Source of the DNA: Salinigranum salinum
GTDB taxonomy: Archaea > Halobacteriota > Halobacteria > Halobacteriales > Haloferacaceae
Reading direction: 5' to 3'
Length of the DNA: 64,000 nt
Assembly: GCF_009176545.1 (NCBI RefSeq)
Contig: NZ_VTOJ01000002.1
Coordinates: 868,001-932,000, forward strand
Shown: piece by piece, positions 54,925-63,795 of the stretch
How the letters are laid out: the number at the start of each line of letters is the position of its first letter
How positions within the stretch are numbered: position 1 is the stretch's first letter
Program-made: the position numbers and the translations under genes
The notes under the pieces: generated by a model
Told to the model about the DNA's origin: nothing
What the model saw: only the letters and a program-made list of their open reading frames with translations
Databases searched by the model: none

Positions 54925-56286
54925 ATGGCTGCCGAAAACCTAGCCCAGGTGCTCCAGTCGGCGGACAACGTCGCGAAGATGTTCCGGAACAACGACCTCT
55001 CGTGGCAACCGTACGTCTTCCGCGAGGAGTACACGAACTGGATCGAGGAACAGCGGGCGGTGCGCGAGAGCGTCGCCGTCGTCGACCAGTCGTACCACAT
55101 GGAGATCCTCCAGATCGAGGGGCCGGACGCGGTCGACCTGCTGGATCACCTCAGTGTGAACAGCTTCGAGAAGATGCGGAACGAGGCACCACCGCAGGCG
55201 ATCAACTACCTGACCTGTAACCCGGACGGCTACGTGATCGGGGACGTCATCGTCTTCTACACGGGAGAGGACACGTTCACGTCGGTCGGCTCTGAGTGGA
55301 TCAACAACTGGATCCGCTACAACGGGGAAACCGGCGACTACGACGTGAGTATGGACGTCCCGTACAGCCCGTTCGGCGACGAGGAACCTCCCGAGTTCAG
55401 GTTCCAGGTGCAGGGGCCGGACGCGCTCTCCGTCATGGAGGAAGTCGTCGACGGTCCCCTCCCGGAGATCCCGTTCTTCAAGATGGACACCGTCGAGATC
55501 GACGGGGTCGAGACGTTCGCGCTCAGCCACGGGATGGCGGCGATGCCGGGGCTCGAGATCTTCGGCCCGCACGAACACCACGACGACGTCCTCGACAAGA
55601 TCTTCGCGGCGGGCGAGGAGTACGGGATCCGTCAGCTGGGGACGAAAGCCTACAAGACCGGAAAGATCGGCTCCGGCTGGTTCGTCGCGGCCGTGCCGGC
55701 GATCTACGAACACGAGGAGTTGAGCGACTACCGCGAGTGGCTGGGTGCCGACAGCATGGAGGCGAACCTGTCGGTCGGCGGGAGCTACGCCTCCGACGAC
55801 ATCACCGACTACTACATGACCCCGATGGAGCAGGGGAAGGGCCACCTGATCGACTTCGACCACGAGTTCGTCGGCAGGGACGCGCTGGCGGAGATGGCCG
55901 ACGAGCCACACCGCGAACGGGTGACGCTCGTGTGGGACGCCGAGGACGTCGTCGACGTCTACGCGTCGCTCTTCCGCGAGGGCGAGACGAACAAGTACAT
56001 CAATCTCCCCGACGTGGCCACCCAGTGGTCGGTCTCGCACTACGACGCGGTGTACAAGGACGGCGAGGTGGTCGGACTGTCGAAGTATCCGGGCTACCTC
56101 TACTACACGCGGGAGATGCTCTCCCTCGCGACGATCGATCCCGAGTACAGCGAGCCGGGGACCGAGGTGACGTTCGTCTGGGGTGACGAGACGGAGAAGC
56201 GGCGCGTCGAGCGGCACGAACCGGTCGAGATCGGCGCGACGGTCGCGCCCGCACCGTACGTCCAGGGCGGTCGTGTGAACGACTAG
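54925..56286 (+). CDS. LigM/DesA-like THF-dependent demethylase (GcvT fold)
   Basis: A 453-residue GcvT-fold protein of the aryl O-demethylase group. LigM and DesA move a methyl from vanillate or syringate to THF. Blocks shared with LigM from memory are NNDLSWQPYVFREEYTNW, DQSYHM (His59, at the place of LigM His60), NPDGYVIGDVIVFY (101-112), VQGPDA, RQLGTKAY (Tyr243, close to the catalytic Tyr of LigM), DDITDYYMTP, FDHEFVGRDAL and the end EIGATVAPAPY. THF use is likely; the donor could be a methoxyaromatic acid, or a different methyl ether or onium. Neighbouring CoA-type and TRAP genes point to an acid substrate. Confidence 0.75.
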   Translation: MAAENLAQVLQSADNVAKMFRNNDLSWQPYVFREEYTNWIEEQRAVRESVAVVDQSYHMEILQIEGPDAVDLLDHLSVNSFEKMRNEAPPQAINYLTCNPDGYVIGDVIVFYTGEDTFTSVGSEWINNWIRYNGETGDYDVSMDVPYSPFGDEEPPEFRFQVQGPDALSVMEEVVDGPLPEIPFFKMDTVEIDGVETFALSHGMAAMPGLEIFGPHEHHDDVLDKIFAAGEEYGIRQLGTKAYKTGKIGSGWFVAAVPAIYEHEELSDYREWLGADSMEANLSVGGSYASDDITDYYMTPMEQGKGHLIDFDHEFVGRDALAEMADEPHRERVTLVWDAEDVVDVYASLFREGETNKYINLPDVATQWSVSHYDAVYKDGEVVGLSKYPGYLYYTREMLSLATIDPEYSEPGTEVTFVWGDETEKRRVERHEPVEIGATVAPAPYVQGGRVND

Positions 56287-56955
56287 CCGCCCGGGTCGTG
56301 ATCGGTTCCTGACGACTTCTCGGTCGTGGTTCCACGCGCGAGTCCGATTGATTCTCTCCGCGTCGTCGAGACGAGTGAGAACTGGTTCCTCGTTGCCCTC
56401 GCAGCGGTGTTCCTGACGAGACGAGGAGCTGCTGACGTACCGACTGACCGTTCGCACGCAGCGACCGCCGACTGTTCCGTGCACCCGGTCTCCGTCTCTC
56501 GACCCTGATCCGACACGACTGCCCTCGACGCCCGACGCCGAGCTGTCGGAGCGTTCGGTATCACTGAACGCGAGACGGGGGCCACGCGTTCCCGTCCGTT
56601 TCGGCAGGCTGGTGACTTACAGCACTATGTCTGTAACGGACCGCTCGAACCTGCAGTTCCACGGGTGAATCTCGGTCGGCGGGCAGTTCGACTGGGCTGA
56701 ACAGAGACGATCAGGATCGATTTGTGAGACGATTGTCACCGAACGACCGGTCGAATGGGACAATGTGAACACGTGTCACACAATACGTCCTTGTAGTGTG
56801 CGTTTCAGTGAACCAGTCTGACATGGCTCTCGCCACTCTCGACCGGCGAATTCCACCGTCTGACACGTCGAACACGCCTGATTCGGGATCGAAATGAAAG
56901 ACGACTGATAAGTTCGGTCATACGAAACGGGGTGTGGATCGAGGTCGATACCGAG
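56287..56955. other. 669-bp gap with palindromes, before iclR
   Basis: No convincing gene; a 60-codon frame at 56326-56508 has one hydrophobic patch but no promoter. The part from 56730 to 56930 carries several inverted-repeat elements, listed separately. The LigM-like and IclR genes converge here, so the repeats may also act as a 3' end element. Confidence 0.45.
56736..56780. promoter_or_regulatory. Candidate IclR binding sites downstream of iclR
   Basis: TCACCGAACGA (56736-56746) is the exact inverse complement of TCGTTCGGTGA at 57754-57764 in the iclR promoter. TGTGAACACGTGTCACA (56764-56780) is an imperfect 17-bp palindrome. IclR family regulators bind such palindromes near their own gene. 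Binding is inferred. Confidence 0.4.
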
Positions 56956-57723
56956 TTACAGCTCCCGGATATTGATCTCGATCTCGTTGGTGGCACCGAG
57001 GATGAGGTTCGTCAGGTTCTCGCTCTGGTTCTCTCCGGTCAGACGGTGGGCGGGCCCGCCGATGCTGATCGCGCCCAGGACCTCGTCGTCGCTGCCGACT
57101 ATCGGCGACGCGATCGCGTGGACGCCCTTCGCGCTCTCCTGTCGGTTGAACGCGACGCCCGACTCCCGGACCGTGGCGAGTTCGGCCGCCAGCGTCTCGC
57201 GATCCGTGATCGTGTTCTCCGTCCGTCGTTCGAGCCCGTGTCGATCGACGATCTCGTCGACACGCGCCTCGGGGAGATGTGCGAGGATCGCCTTTCCCGC
57301 GGCGAGACAGTGCAGGGGTTTCCGCTGTCCCGGGTACTCACGGGTCTTGATCGACTGGCGGCCCGACGAGCCGTAGATGTAGACGGCCTCGCCGTGTTCC
57401 TCGACGAGACACCAGATCTGTTCGCCGGTGGTTTCGGCCAGATCGTCGACCTTCTCTTGGGCGACCTCGAACAGCGCGTGTTCCAGCCGAGCCGCCAGTC
57501 CGTAGTCGAGAAAGCGCAGTCCGAGCCGGTAGCCCTCGTCGGTACGGGTGACGAAGTCCTCCCGTTCGAGCGTCACCAGGTGGTTGTAGATCGTGCTCTT
57601 CGCCACGTCGAGGTCGGCCGCCAGTTCCGCCAGCGTGATCGTTCCCCGCGCACGGACGAGAGCGAGGATCGAGAACAGCGTCTGATCCGATTTCACCAGC
57701 GCGGGTGAATCTTTCGCGTGCAT
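56956..57723 (-). CDS. IclR-family transcriptional regulator
   Basis: A 255-residue IclR protein from ATG 57723. The N-terminal winged HTH (LFSILALVRARGTITLAELAADLDVAKSTIYNHLVTLEREDFV) precedes a ligand-binding IclR domain with LHCLAAGKAILAHLPE and IASPIVGSDDEVLGAISIGGP. Such regulators control catabolism of aromatic and other carboxylic acids. It is divergent from a crotonase gene over 89 bp that includes both promoters, the usual autoregulatory arrangement. It is the probable regulator of the surrounding catabolic genes. Confidence 0.92.
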   Translation of the reverse strand: MHAKDSPALVKSDQTLFSILALVRARGTITLAELAADLDVAKSTIYNHLVTLEREDFVTRTDEGYRLGLRFLDYGLAARLEHALFEVAQEKVDDLAETTGEQIWCLVEEHGEAVYIYGSSGRQSIKTREYPGQRKPLHCLAAGKAILAHLPEARVDEIVDRHGLERRTENTITDRETLAAELATVRESGVAFNRQESAKGVHAIASPIVGSDDEVLGAISIGGPAHRLTGENQSENLTNLILGATNEIEINIREL

Positions 57724-57748
57724 GGCGGGAACGTCGACATGGATCGTT

Positions 57749-57792
57749 ATAATTCGTTCGGTGAGAGTGAACGACCGGGGAGTTCATAACGT
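57749..57792. promoter_or_regulatory. Divergent iclR/crotonase promoter with inverted repeat
   Basis: ATTATAAC on the minus strand (57747-57754) is placed for iclR (start 57723), and TTCATAAC (57784-57791) for the crotonase (start 57813). Between them TCGTTC (57754-57759) and GAACGA (57769-57774) form an inverted repeat with a 9-bp spacer. An IclR dimer here could control both directions. Confidence 0.55.
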
Positions 57793-57812
57793 ACCCCGCC
57801 GTCGATCGGATC

Positions 57813-58565
57813 ATGATCGACTACCAGCTGTGCGATCAGGTGGGACAGATCACCCTCGATCGATCGAGCGCACTCAACGCGTTCACCGCCGAGGGGTGGG
57901 ACGAGCTGATCGACGCGCTCGAACGGGCCGAGAAAGAGGCCCGAGTCGCGGTGATCCGCGGTCGAGGGAACGTCTTCTGCGTCGGCGAGGACATCGAGTG
58001 GCTGGCGTCGCTGGATGATCCGGCCGCCATCGCCGAGTTCGCCGAGACCGTGTACGCGGGCTTCCGGGCGATCGAGACCGCGAGGGTGCCCGTCGTGGCC
58101 GCGGTCGACGGCCCGGCGTACGGCGTCGGGGTCGACCTCGTGGGCGCGGCTCACCTCGCCGTGGCAACGAGTGAGGCCCGTTTTGCCCTTCCTGAGACCC
58201 GGCTGGGTGCGTACCCGGGCTACGGCCTCGAACGCTACCCGTTCCAGTGTACGCGGAAACAGTTCATGGAACTCGCACTCACGGGCGAACCGATCGACGC
58301 GACGACGGCTCTCGAGTGGGGGCTGCTCAACCGTGTCGTCGACCCGGATGCGCTCGACGCTGCCGTCGACGACCTGGTCGGGAGCCTCCTGAAATCACCG
58401 CGGCGTCCGCTGGCGGTCGTAACCGGACTGAGCGGTCGAACGCTCCCGAACCCGGGCGAACACGAGCGGATGATGGGGCTGTTCACGTCGCTGTTCCTGG
58501 CCCCGGAGTTCCAGGAGGGTGTCGAGGCGTTCAGAGAGAAACGAGACCCCGAGTGGCAACGATAG
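57813..58565 (+). CDS. Enoyl-CoA hydratase/isomerase family protein (crotonase 1), atypical active site
   Basis: A 250-residue crotonase from ATG 57813. The CoA/oxyanion part is VFCVGEDIEWLASL, and PAYGVGVDLVGAAHLAVATSEARFALPETRLGAYPGYG follows. The usual first catalytic Glu (GGGxEL) is Asp here (GVGVDLV); the second Glu is kept in LPETRLG. That pattern is seen in crotonases acting as isomerases, lyases or hydrolases rather than standard hydratases. It starts the plus-strand side of the iclR locus. Substrate unknown. Confidence 0.85.
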   Translation: MIDYQLCDQVGQITLDRSSALNAFTAEGWDELIDALERAEKEARVAVIRGRGNVFCVGEDIEWLASLDDPAAIAEFAETVYAGFRAIETARVPVVAAVDGPAYGVGVDLVGAAHLAVATSEARFALPETRLGAYPGYGLERYPFQCTRKQFMELALTGEPIDATTALEWGLLNRVVDPDALDAAVDDLVGSLLKSPRRPLAVVTGLSGRTLPNPGEHERMMGLFTSLFLAPEFQEGVEAFREKRDPEWQR

Positions 58566-59113
58566 CCCCCACGAGCCGACCGGAACGTATCAGCCGCGCC
58601 CTGAAGCCACACGGAGTGACGATGGACGGACGGTCGTGCGTGCGGTGCGGAGTGACTGCCGAGCAGGGTTCTGGCACACTGCGACGTCGGATCGACTCGA
58701 CGTCGGCGGAAACCGGCGACGAACTCCCATACTATCCATCCGGAGACCGAGGGCTGGGTGACGATGCCGGACTGCGGCTGGTGTGGGCCACCGTGCCGGA
58801 TCACTCCGGTCGCCGTCTCGTTCGCCGACGACGAGTTCAGCGGGGACGTCCCAGCGAACGAAGTCTTCTGGGCCGACCACTCCATCGTCACCCTCGCCGG
58901 GCACGGTCGTCGATAGACGTCTCTGCATCGCGTGTGAACGGTTCAACCGCTCTCGCCGTGATACTCGGCCGCAAAAGGCGTCCACCGGGCTCGCGGTCGT
59001 CTCGTGCGTCACCGCATCCCGCCGCGCTCGGCCCCGTCCCGGACGGTTGAACGTCGTGGTATCCGTACCGACAGCAGGCTTTTGTACCGATGGAGGTGTG
59101 TAGATCGTACAGT
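58566..59113. other. 548-bp gap before the acyl-CoA dehydrogenase
   Basis: No certain gene. 58764-58916 has a 50-codon frame starting MPDCGWCGPPCRITPVAVSFADDEFSG that looks coding and could be a zinc-binding microprotein or the tail of a broken gene, since upstream codons in another frame include CVRCGVTAEQGSG. No promoter for it is clear. Confidence 0.4.
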
Positions 59114-60325
59114 ATGAACTTCGAGACACCACCACTCGTCGAGACGTTCAGCGACCAGCTCGACCGGTTCATCGAACTGGAGGTCGAACCGCTCGAAGCC
59201 GAACACGACCAGTTCCTCGGTGAAACCGGCGAACAGTCCCTGCTCGACGCGGACGGTCGCGTGTGTGAGGAGTACCTGTCGGTGATGGACGAGATCCAGC
59301 GAGCCTCCGTCGAGGCCGGATTCTACACGATGCACATGCCCGAGTCGGTCGGGGGCGGCGGGTTGAGTCTGCTGGAGTTCACCATGATGATGGAGCACCT
59401 CCACGACCGTCACCCGGACGGGTTCCACGAGGACATCGTCGACCTGCTGAGCGTGACGCCGGCGCTGCTTCCCTGTCACGACGACGAGTACCAGCGCGAA
59501 CGGTTTTTCGATCCGGTGATGGACGCCGAGATGCACCTCTGTTTCGGGCTCACCGAACCCGATCACGGGAGCGACATCACCCACATGGAGACCACCGCCG
59601 AACGGGACGGGGACGAGTGGGTGATCGACGGGACGAAGTGTTTCATCACGAACTCGACGTTCGCCGACGCGATCATGGTCCACGCCCGGACGTCGGGCGA
59701 GGACGGCGACCCGCGCGGGATCTCGTCGTTCCTCGTCGAGCGCGACAATCCCGGCTGGCAACAGGGCAAGGTCCAGCGGGCGATGGGTGGCGACGTCGGC
59801 AGACACGCGTTCAACCACTTCACCGACTGTCGAGTGCCCGCGGAGCAGATGGTCGGTGAGGAGGGTCGAGGGTTCATGGACGCGGCGATGCGACTGGTCG
59901 GCTGGACGCGCCTCCACCTGACGGCCAAGTGCGTCGGTCGCGCCCAGTGGCTGTTCGAACAGTGCGTCGACTACGCGAAACAGCGAACCTCCTTCGGGGA
60001 GCCGATCGGGACACGGCAGTCGATCAAGAACATGCTTGCCGAACTCCGAACAGACATCGAACAGACCCGGTGGCTCTACCGGCACGCCGCCTGGCGGTAC
60101 GATCAGGGTGAGAACCCACGGTGGGAGCAGAGCGCCGCGTGGCTTCGGGGTGGGGAGCTCTGGAATCGGGCCGCAGACGTCGCCATTCAGGTCCACGGTG
60201 GGGCGGGGTTCTTCCGGTCGCTCCCGTTCGAGGGCGAGTATCGTGCCGCCCGTGCGGCGCGTATCTACGACGGCACGGACGAGATTCAGCGCCGGACCAT
60301 CGCCAACCAGTTCCTCGACCGCTAG
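59114..60325 (+). CDS. Acyl-CoA dehydrogenase
   Basis: A 403-residue flavoprotein from ATG 59114. FGLTEPDHGSDI, IDGTKCFITN, QRTSFGEPIGTRQSIKNMLAEL, VQVHGG-type AIQVHGGAGFF, and RIYDGTDEIQRRTIANQFL are the family motifs. The YEGT base Glu of medium-chain enzymes is Asp here (YDGT), so the base may lie elsewhere or the specificity may be unusual. It desaturates an acyl-CoA and reduces ETF, probably the EtfBA of this window. DmdC is longer (about 590), so this is not a clear DmdC. Confidence 0.9.
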   Translation: MNFETPPLVETFSDQLDRFIELEVEPLEAEHDQFLGETGEQSLLDADGRVCEEYLSVMDEIQRASVEAGFYTMHMPESVGGGGLSLLEFTMMMEHLHDRHPDGFHEDIVDLLSVTPALLPCHDDEYQRERFFDPVMDAEMHLCFGLTEPDHGSDITHMETTAERDGDEWVIDGTKCFITNSTFADAIMVHARTSGEDGDPRGISSFLVERDNPGWQQGKVQRAMGGDVGRHAFNHFTDCRVPAEQMVGEEGRGFMDAAMRLVGWTRLHLTAKCVGRAQWLFEQCVDYAKQRTSFGEPIGTRQSIKNMLAELRTDIEQTRWLYRHAAWRYDQGENPRWEQSAAWLRGGELWNRAADVAIQVHGGAGFFRSLPFEGEYRAARAARIYDGTDEIQRRTIANQFLDR

Positions 60326-60514
60326 AGCGCCGCATCGCGAACGTCATCGTCGACCCCGCCGGGCGAGTCTCTCGTGTGAGACTGATGTGAGGTCGGTCAC
60401 ACGCCGAGATCGACTGGCGCTCGTGGCGACACGACCGTTCGCTAGAGGAGGGATGGCGGCGAACGAGTGATGGGGGAACGGTTTTGTCGTTCCCTCCTCT
60501 CTGAGAGAGCGTTC

Positions 60515-61288
60515 ATGAGCGAACACGTCCACTGCGAACGGACTGAACACGCACACGTCGTCACGATCGACCGCCCGGACAAGCTGAACGCCCTGAACAC
60601 GGAGATCGAAGACGCCCTGTACGCGGAGTTCGAGCGACTCGCGGAGGAGGACGCGACGGTCGTCGTCATCCGGACCGAGGGCGACGCGTTCATCGCGGGT
60701 GCCGACCTGAAGGAGATCAGGGGTATGTCGACCCGCGAGTTCGTCGAGTACCAGAAGAACGCCCGGGAGACGCACGACTACATCGCGACACACCCGGCGG
60801 TCGTCATCGCCGCTGTCGACGGGCTCGCGTACGGTGGCGGCTTCGAGATCGCGCTCGCGGCCGACATGATCGTCGCGGGGACGGACGCGACGTTCGCGGT
60901 CCCGGAGGTGAAGCTCGGGCTCGTCCCCGGGGGTGGAGCGACCCAGCGTCTCCCCCGACTCGTCGGCAAGAACCGGGCGAAGGAGCTTCTGACCACCGGC
61001 AACCCGATCGACGCGGACGAGGCGCGGATGCTCGGCCTGGCCAATCGGGTCGTTCCGACCGAAGAGGTGGACGAGGCCGCGCGGGAGTTGGCGGCCGAGA
61101 TCGACACGAACGCGCCGCTGGCGGTGAAGGAGGCGAAGCGGCTCGTCAACGAGGGAACCGAGGCGGCGCTCGACACCGGACTCTCGTACGAACAGGAGGT
61201 GACGTTCACGCTGTACCAGACGGCCGACGCGGCCGAGGGGATCGACGCGTTCGCGGAGAAGCGCGATCCGGAGTTCACTGGCGAGTGA
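60515..61288 (+). CDS. Enoyl-CoA hydratase (crotonase 2)
   Basis: A 257-residue crotonase from ATG 60515 (MSEHVHCERTEH). It has both catalytic glutamates: GGGFEIALAAD and AVPEVKLGLVPGGG. FIAGADLKEI forms the oxyanion region. It resembles standard short-chain hydratases that add water to trans-2-enoyl-CoA, the product of the preceding acyl-CoA dehydrogenase. An upstream start at 60467 adds unrelated residues. Together the two genes form a partial beta-oxidation cassette. Confidence 0.92.
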   Translation: MSEHVHCERTEHAHVVTIDRPDKLNALNTEIEDALYAEFERLAEEDATVVVIRTEGDAFIAGADLKEIRGMSTREFVEYQKNARETHDYIATHPAVVIAAVDGLAYGGGFEIALAADMIVAGTDATFAVPEVKLGLVPGGGATQRLPRLVGKNRAKELLTTGNPIDADEARMLGLANRVVPTEEVDEAARELAAEIDTNAPLAVKEAKRLVNEGTEAALDTGLSYEQEVTFTLYQTADAAEGIDAFAEKRDPEFTGE

Positions 61289-61330
61289 CCGACTGGGCCG
61301 GCGTATCCGAGTGCCGTTCCGACCACTCGA

Positions 61331-61792
61331 TCAGTCGCGCGTTTCGACCAGCGTGATGTGCTGTTTACAGACGAAGACGGTCTCGTCGTCCTGGTTCTCG
61401 GCGACGTACTCGTAGACGACCTTTCCGTACTCGTCGTTGTACTCCGCTTTCTCCACCACCTCGCGGTGCACGGTGAGCGTGTCGCCGATGAGGGTCGGGG
61501 TCGGATACCGCAATCCCTCGTGGCCGTAGGTGAACGACCGCGGGTTCATGTCCGCGACGAGCGCCTCCGCGATGGCGAACACGAGCACACCGTGGGCGAT
61601 CCGCCCGTCGAACGGCGTGTCCTTCACGACCTCCGTACTCATGTGGTACGGGTGGAAGTCGCCCGAGATGCCGGCGAAGTTGACGACGTCGGCCTCGGTG
61701 ATCGTTCGCTGTCGTTCGACAGTGTAGGTCTCGCCGACGTCGATCTCCTCGAAGTACCGTTCGGTGTCTTTGGCGGGAGCTTCGGTCGCCAT
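61331..61792 (-). CDS. MaoC-like (R)-enoyl-CoA hydratase
   Basis: A 153-residue hot-dog-fold protein from ATG 61792. The hydratase-2 motif is in ISGDFHPYHMS (Asp and His catalytic). FDGRIAHGVL and YPTPTLIGDTLTV are other family blocks. It probably hydrates an enoyl-CoA to the R-hydroxy form or an unsaturated diacid-CoA. It converges with crotonase 2. TTTTTTAATAC about 28 nt upstream of the ATG is a clear TATA box, so it is a separate unit. Confidence 0.9.
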   Translation of the reverse strand: MATEAPAKDTERYFEEIDVGETYTVERQRTITEADVVNFAGISGDFHPYHMSTEVVKDTPFDGRIAHGVLVFAIAEALVADMNPRSFTYGHEGLRYPTPTLIGDTLTVHREVVEKAEYNDEYGKVVYEYVAENQDDETVFVCKQHITLVETRD

Positions 61793-62019
61793 GCCCGTTC
61801 CGGGCGCCCGCAGTATTAAAAAAGTGTGGTGCGGCGGATCGGTGACGGCTCACAATCGACCACGAGGACGTCGGGGCCAGTGAGCGTCGGGAGTGGAAGC
61901 CCTGAGGAGACGGGGAGTTGCTGTGTGAAACCGTCGGGTGAGACGTGCGATCAGTGCGGTTCGCAACCGTCTAGCACAAGTACTATAACCAATGACTGTG
62001 TGCTTCGAGTAGTAGGATC

Positions 62020-63201
62020 ATGCCAACAAATGAGCCTGCGTCCAACGGTGGGAAGCGAAGCGATCGAACAACGACTCGTCGGCCGTTGCTCAAGACCGTC
62101 GGGGCTGGACTGCTGGCGACGGGTCTCGCGGGATGTGCAGGCGGCGGTGGTGGTGGGAGCGGAGATGGCGGCAGTAGCGGCGATGGCGGCAGCGGCGACG
62201 GTGGCAGTGGTGGCGACGGCGGCAGCGGCGACGGTGGCAGTGGTGGCGACGGCGGCAGCGGTGGGGGAGGCGGCAATGCCGAGGTCTCGATGACGATCGC
62301 GAGCGCGTTCGCGGAGAGTCACGTCCTGATCAACGGCGCGGCCAAGCGCTTCAAGGAGATCGTCGAATCGGAGTCCGACGGGAACTTCACCGTCAACATC
62401 TCCCCTGGTGGGGCTTACGGTGCCGAGGACGAAATCAGCGAACTCACGGCGGAGGGAGGGGTCGAAGCCCACAGTCAGGGAACGTTCCCGTTCCTGCAGT
62501 ACGCCCCGGAGTACTTCTTCTTCGCCAACCCGTTCGTCGTGCGGGGTCACGACCACATCCTGGCCCTCCACGAGAGCGACCTGATGGCGCCAGCCTACGA
62601 CCAACTGATCGAGAACGGAAACCAGCGGGCGGTCGGGAAGATGGTGTACCGCGGCGCCCGGCACCTGTGCACGCGGGAGAGCACCGGCGCGGTGAACACG
62701 CCCGAACCGATCCAGGGACTGAACATGCGGGTGCCCGAGATCCCGCCGTGGACGAACATCTGGGCTGCGATCGGGGTGAGTCCAACGCCGATCGCCTGGA
62801 CCGAAGTGTACAGCGCCCTCCAGACGGGGACCGCCGAGGCACTCGAGGCACCCCCGGGGGCGATCAACTCGGCGAAGCTCTACGAGGTGATCGACTACCT
62901 CAACATGACCTCGCACCAGATCACGACCGGGAACATCTACGTGAACGAGGACTTCTACCAGGGCCTCGACGAGAGCTACCAGGAACTCGTCCAGAGTGCC
63001 GGAGACACCGCGACCGAGCACGCCAGTCAGATGGCGCGTGAACAGGAGCAGGGTCACCTCGACACCTTCGCCTCCGACTACGACGTCACGATCAACGACC
63101 AGACCGAGCGTTCGACGTTCTCGGACGCGGCCCAGCCAGCGATCCAGAAACTGTTCGACAACGAGTGGGCGCACACCTGGGAAGAGGTGAAAAACGTTTA
63201 A
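62020..63201 (+). CDS. TRAP transporter substrate-binding lipoprotein (DctP-type)
   Basis: A 393-residue binding protein from ATG 62020. The signal has a Tat twin-arginine (Arg20-Arg21), then GLLATGLAGC as a lipobox with Cys39, as is common for haloarchaeal lipoproteins. A Gly/Ser/Asp linker of ~45 residues with GGSGDGG units follows. The mature domain has FPFLQYAPEYFFFANPFV and GLNMRVPEIPP, whose Arg would hold a carboxylate, and ALQTGTAEALEAPPGA. DctQ and DctM genes follow. It probably captures an organic acid outside the cell and hands it to the Na+-driven permease. Confidence 0.92.
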   Translation: MPTNEPASNGGKRSDRTTTRRPLLKTVGAGLLATGLAGCAGGGGGGSGDGGSSGDGGSGDGGSGGDGGSGDGGSGGDGGSGGGGGNAEVSMTIASAFAESHVLINGAAKRFKEIVESESDGNFTVNISPGGAYGAEDEISELTAEGGVEAHSQGTFPFLQYAPEYFFFANPFVVRGHDHILALHESDLMAPAYDQLIENGNQRAVGKMVYRGARHLCTRESTGAVNTPEPIQGLNMRVPEIPPWTNIWAAIGVSPTPIAWTEVYSALQTGTAEALEAPPGAINSAKLYEVIDYLNMTSHQITTGNIYVNEDFYQGLDESYQELVQSAGDTATEHASQMAREQEQGHLDTFASDYDVTINDQTERSTFSDAAQPAIQKLFDNEWAHTWEEVKNV

Positions 63202-63225
63202 TATCCCCCTGTCGACTACCCGTCA

Positions 63226-63795
63226 ATGGAGATCGACCAGTCGATCGAAATAACGGTCGAGAACGTGTTCGATCGCGTGATCCTGATAGCGGCGACTGGC
63301 CTCTTCGCGCTCACCGTTATCCTGACCACGTTGCAGGTAATCGTGAGACAGACACCGTTCCTGCCGTCCGAGTGGTTCATCTGGACGGTGCCGGCCGCAC
63401 GGTTTCTGCTGATCATCATGACGTACGTCGGTGGTGCCGTCGTGACGCGGAACAACGAACACATCTCGATCAGCCTCATCCTGGACTGGCTCGGGCAGTT
63501 CGTCCCCCGGCTTCGGACATCGCTCATGGTCGTCTCCGACGCGATCGTCATCGCGTTCCTCGGGATGGCACTGTACGGGACGTACCTGAGTACGACCGGG
63601 AACTGGCGGACGTCGGTCGGCGGCATCTCCGGAATCACGTCAGGGTACATCTACCTCGGGATCGGGCTCGGACTGCTGGCGATGCTCGTCTACGAGGTCG
63701 ACGACGCCGTCGAGGCGGTCCAGTCGTTGCTCACGGGCGACTGGCAGACGACCACCGACGAGACGGACGACGAGGGCGGGGTGGAAGATGTCTGA
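63226..63795 (+). CDS. TRAP transporter small permease (DctQ-type)
   Basis: A 189-residue membrane protein from ATG 63226. Four hydrophobic segments (about 17-40, 53-70, 98-120, 138-160) are arranged as in DctQ: QVIVRQTPFLPSEWFIW, FLLIIMTYVGGAVVTRNNEHISI and a distal GIGLGLLAMLVYEVDDAVEAV. It pairs with DctM and sits 24 bp after the binding protein. Its end overlaps the DctM start by 8 nt. Confidence 0.9.
   Translation: MEIDQSIEITVENVFDRVILIAATGLFALTVILTTLQVIVRQTPFLPSEWFIWTVPAARFLLIIMTYVGGAVVTRNNEHISISLILDWLGQFVPRLRTSLMVVSDAIVIAFLGMALYGTYLSTTGNWRTSVGGISGITSGYIYLGIGLGLLAMLVYEVDDAVEAVQSLLTGDWQTTTDETDDEGGVEDV

Noticed and set aside
56326-56508. 60-codon frame with one hydrophobic patch
   Set aside because: No promoter or start signal, mixed composition, and antisense frames look equally good.
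59114-60325. DmdC (methylmercaptopropionyl-CoA dehydrogenase)
   Set aside because: Length is about 400 residues rather than about 590, and no DmdB is nearby; only a general acyl-CoA dehydrogenase call is supported.
57813-61288. Carnitine pathway (CaiA/CaiD)
   Set aside because: An acyl-CoA dehydrogenase and crotonases are present, but no CaiB-type CoA transferase or CaiC ligase can be seen in the window.
62150-62280. CRISPR-like short repeats
   Set aside because: The repeating GGCGGCAGCGGCGA-type units encode the Gly/Ser/Asp linker of the TRAP binding protein; they have no spacers.
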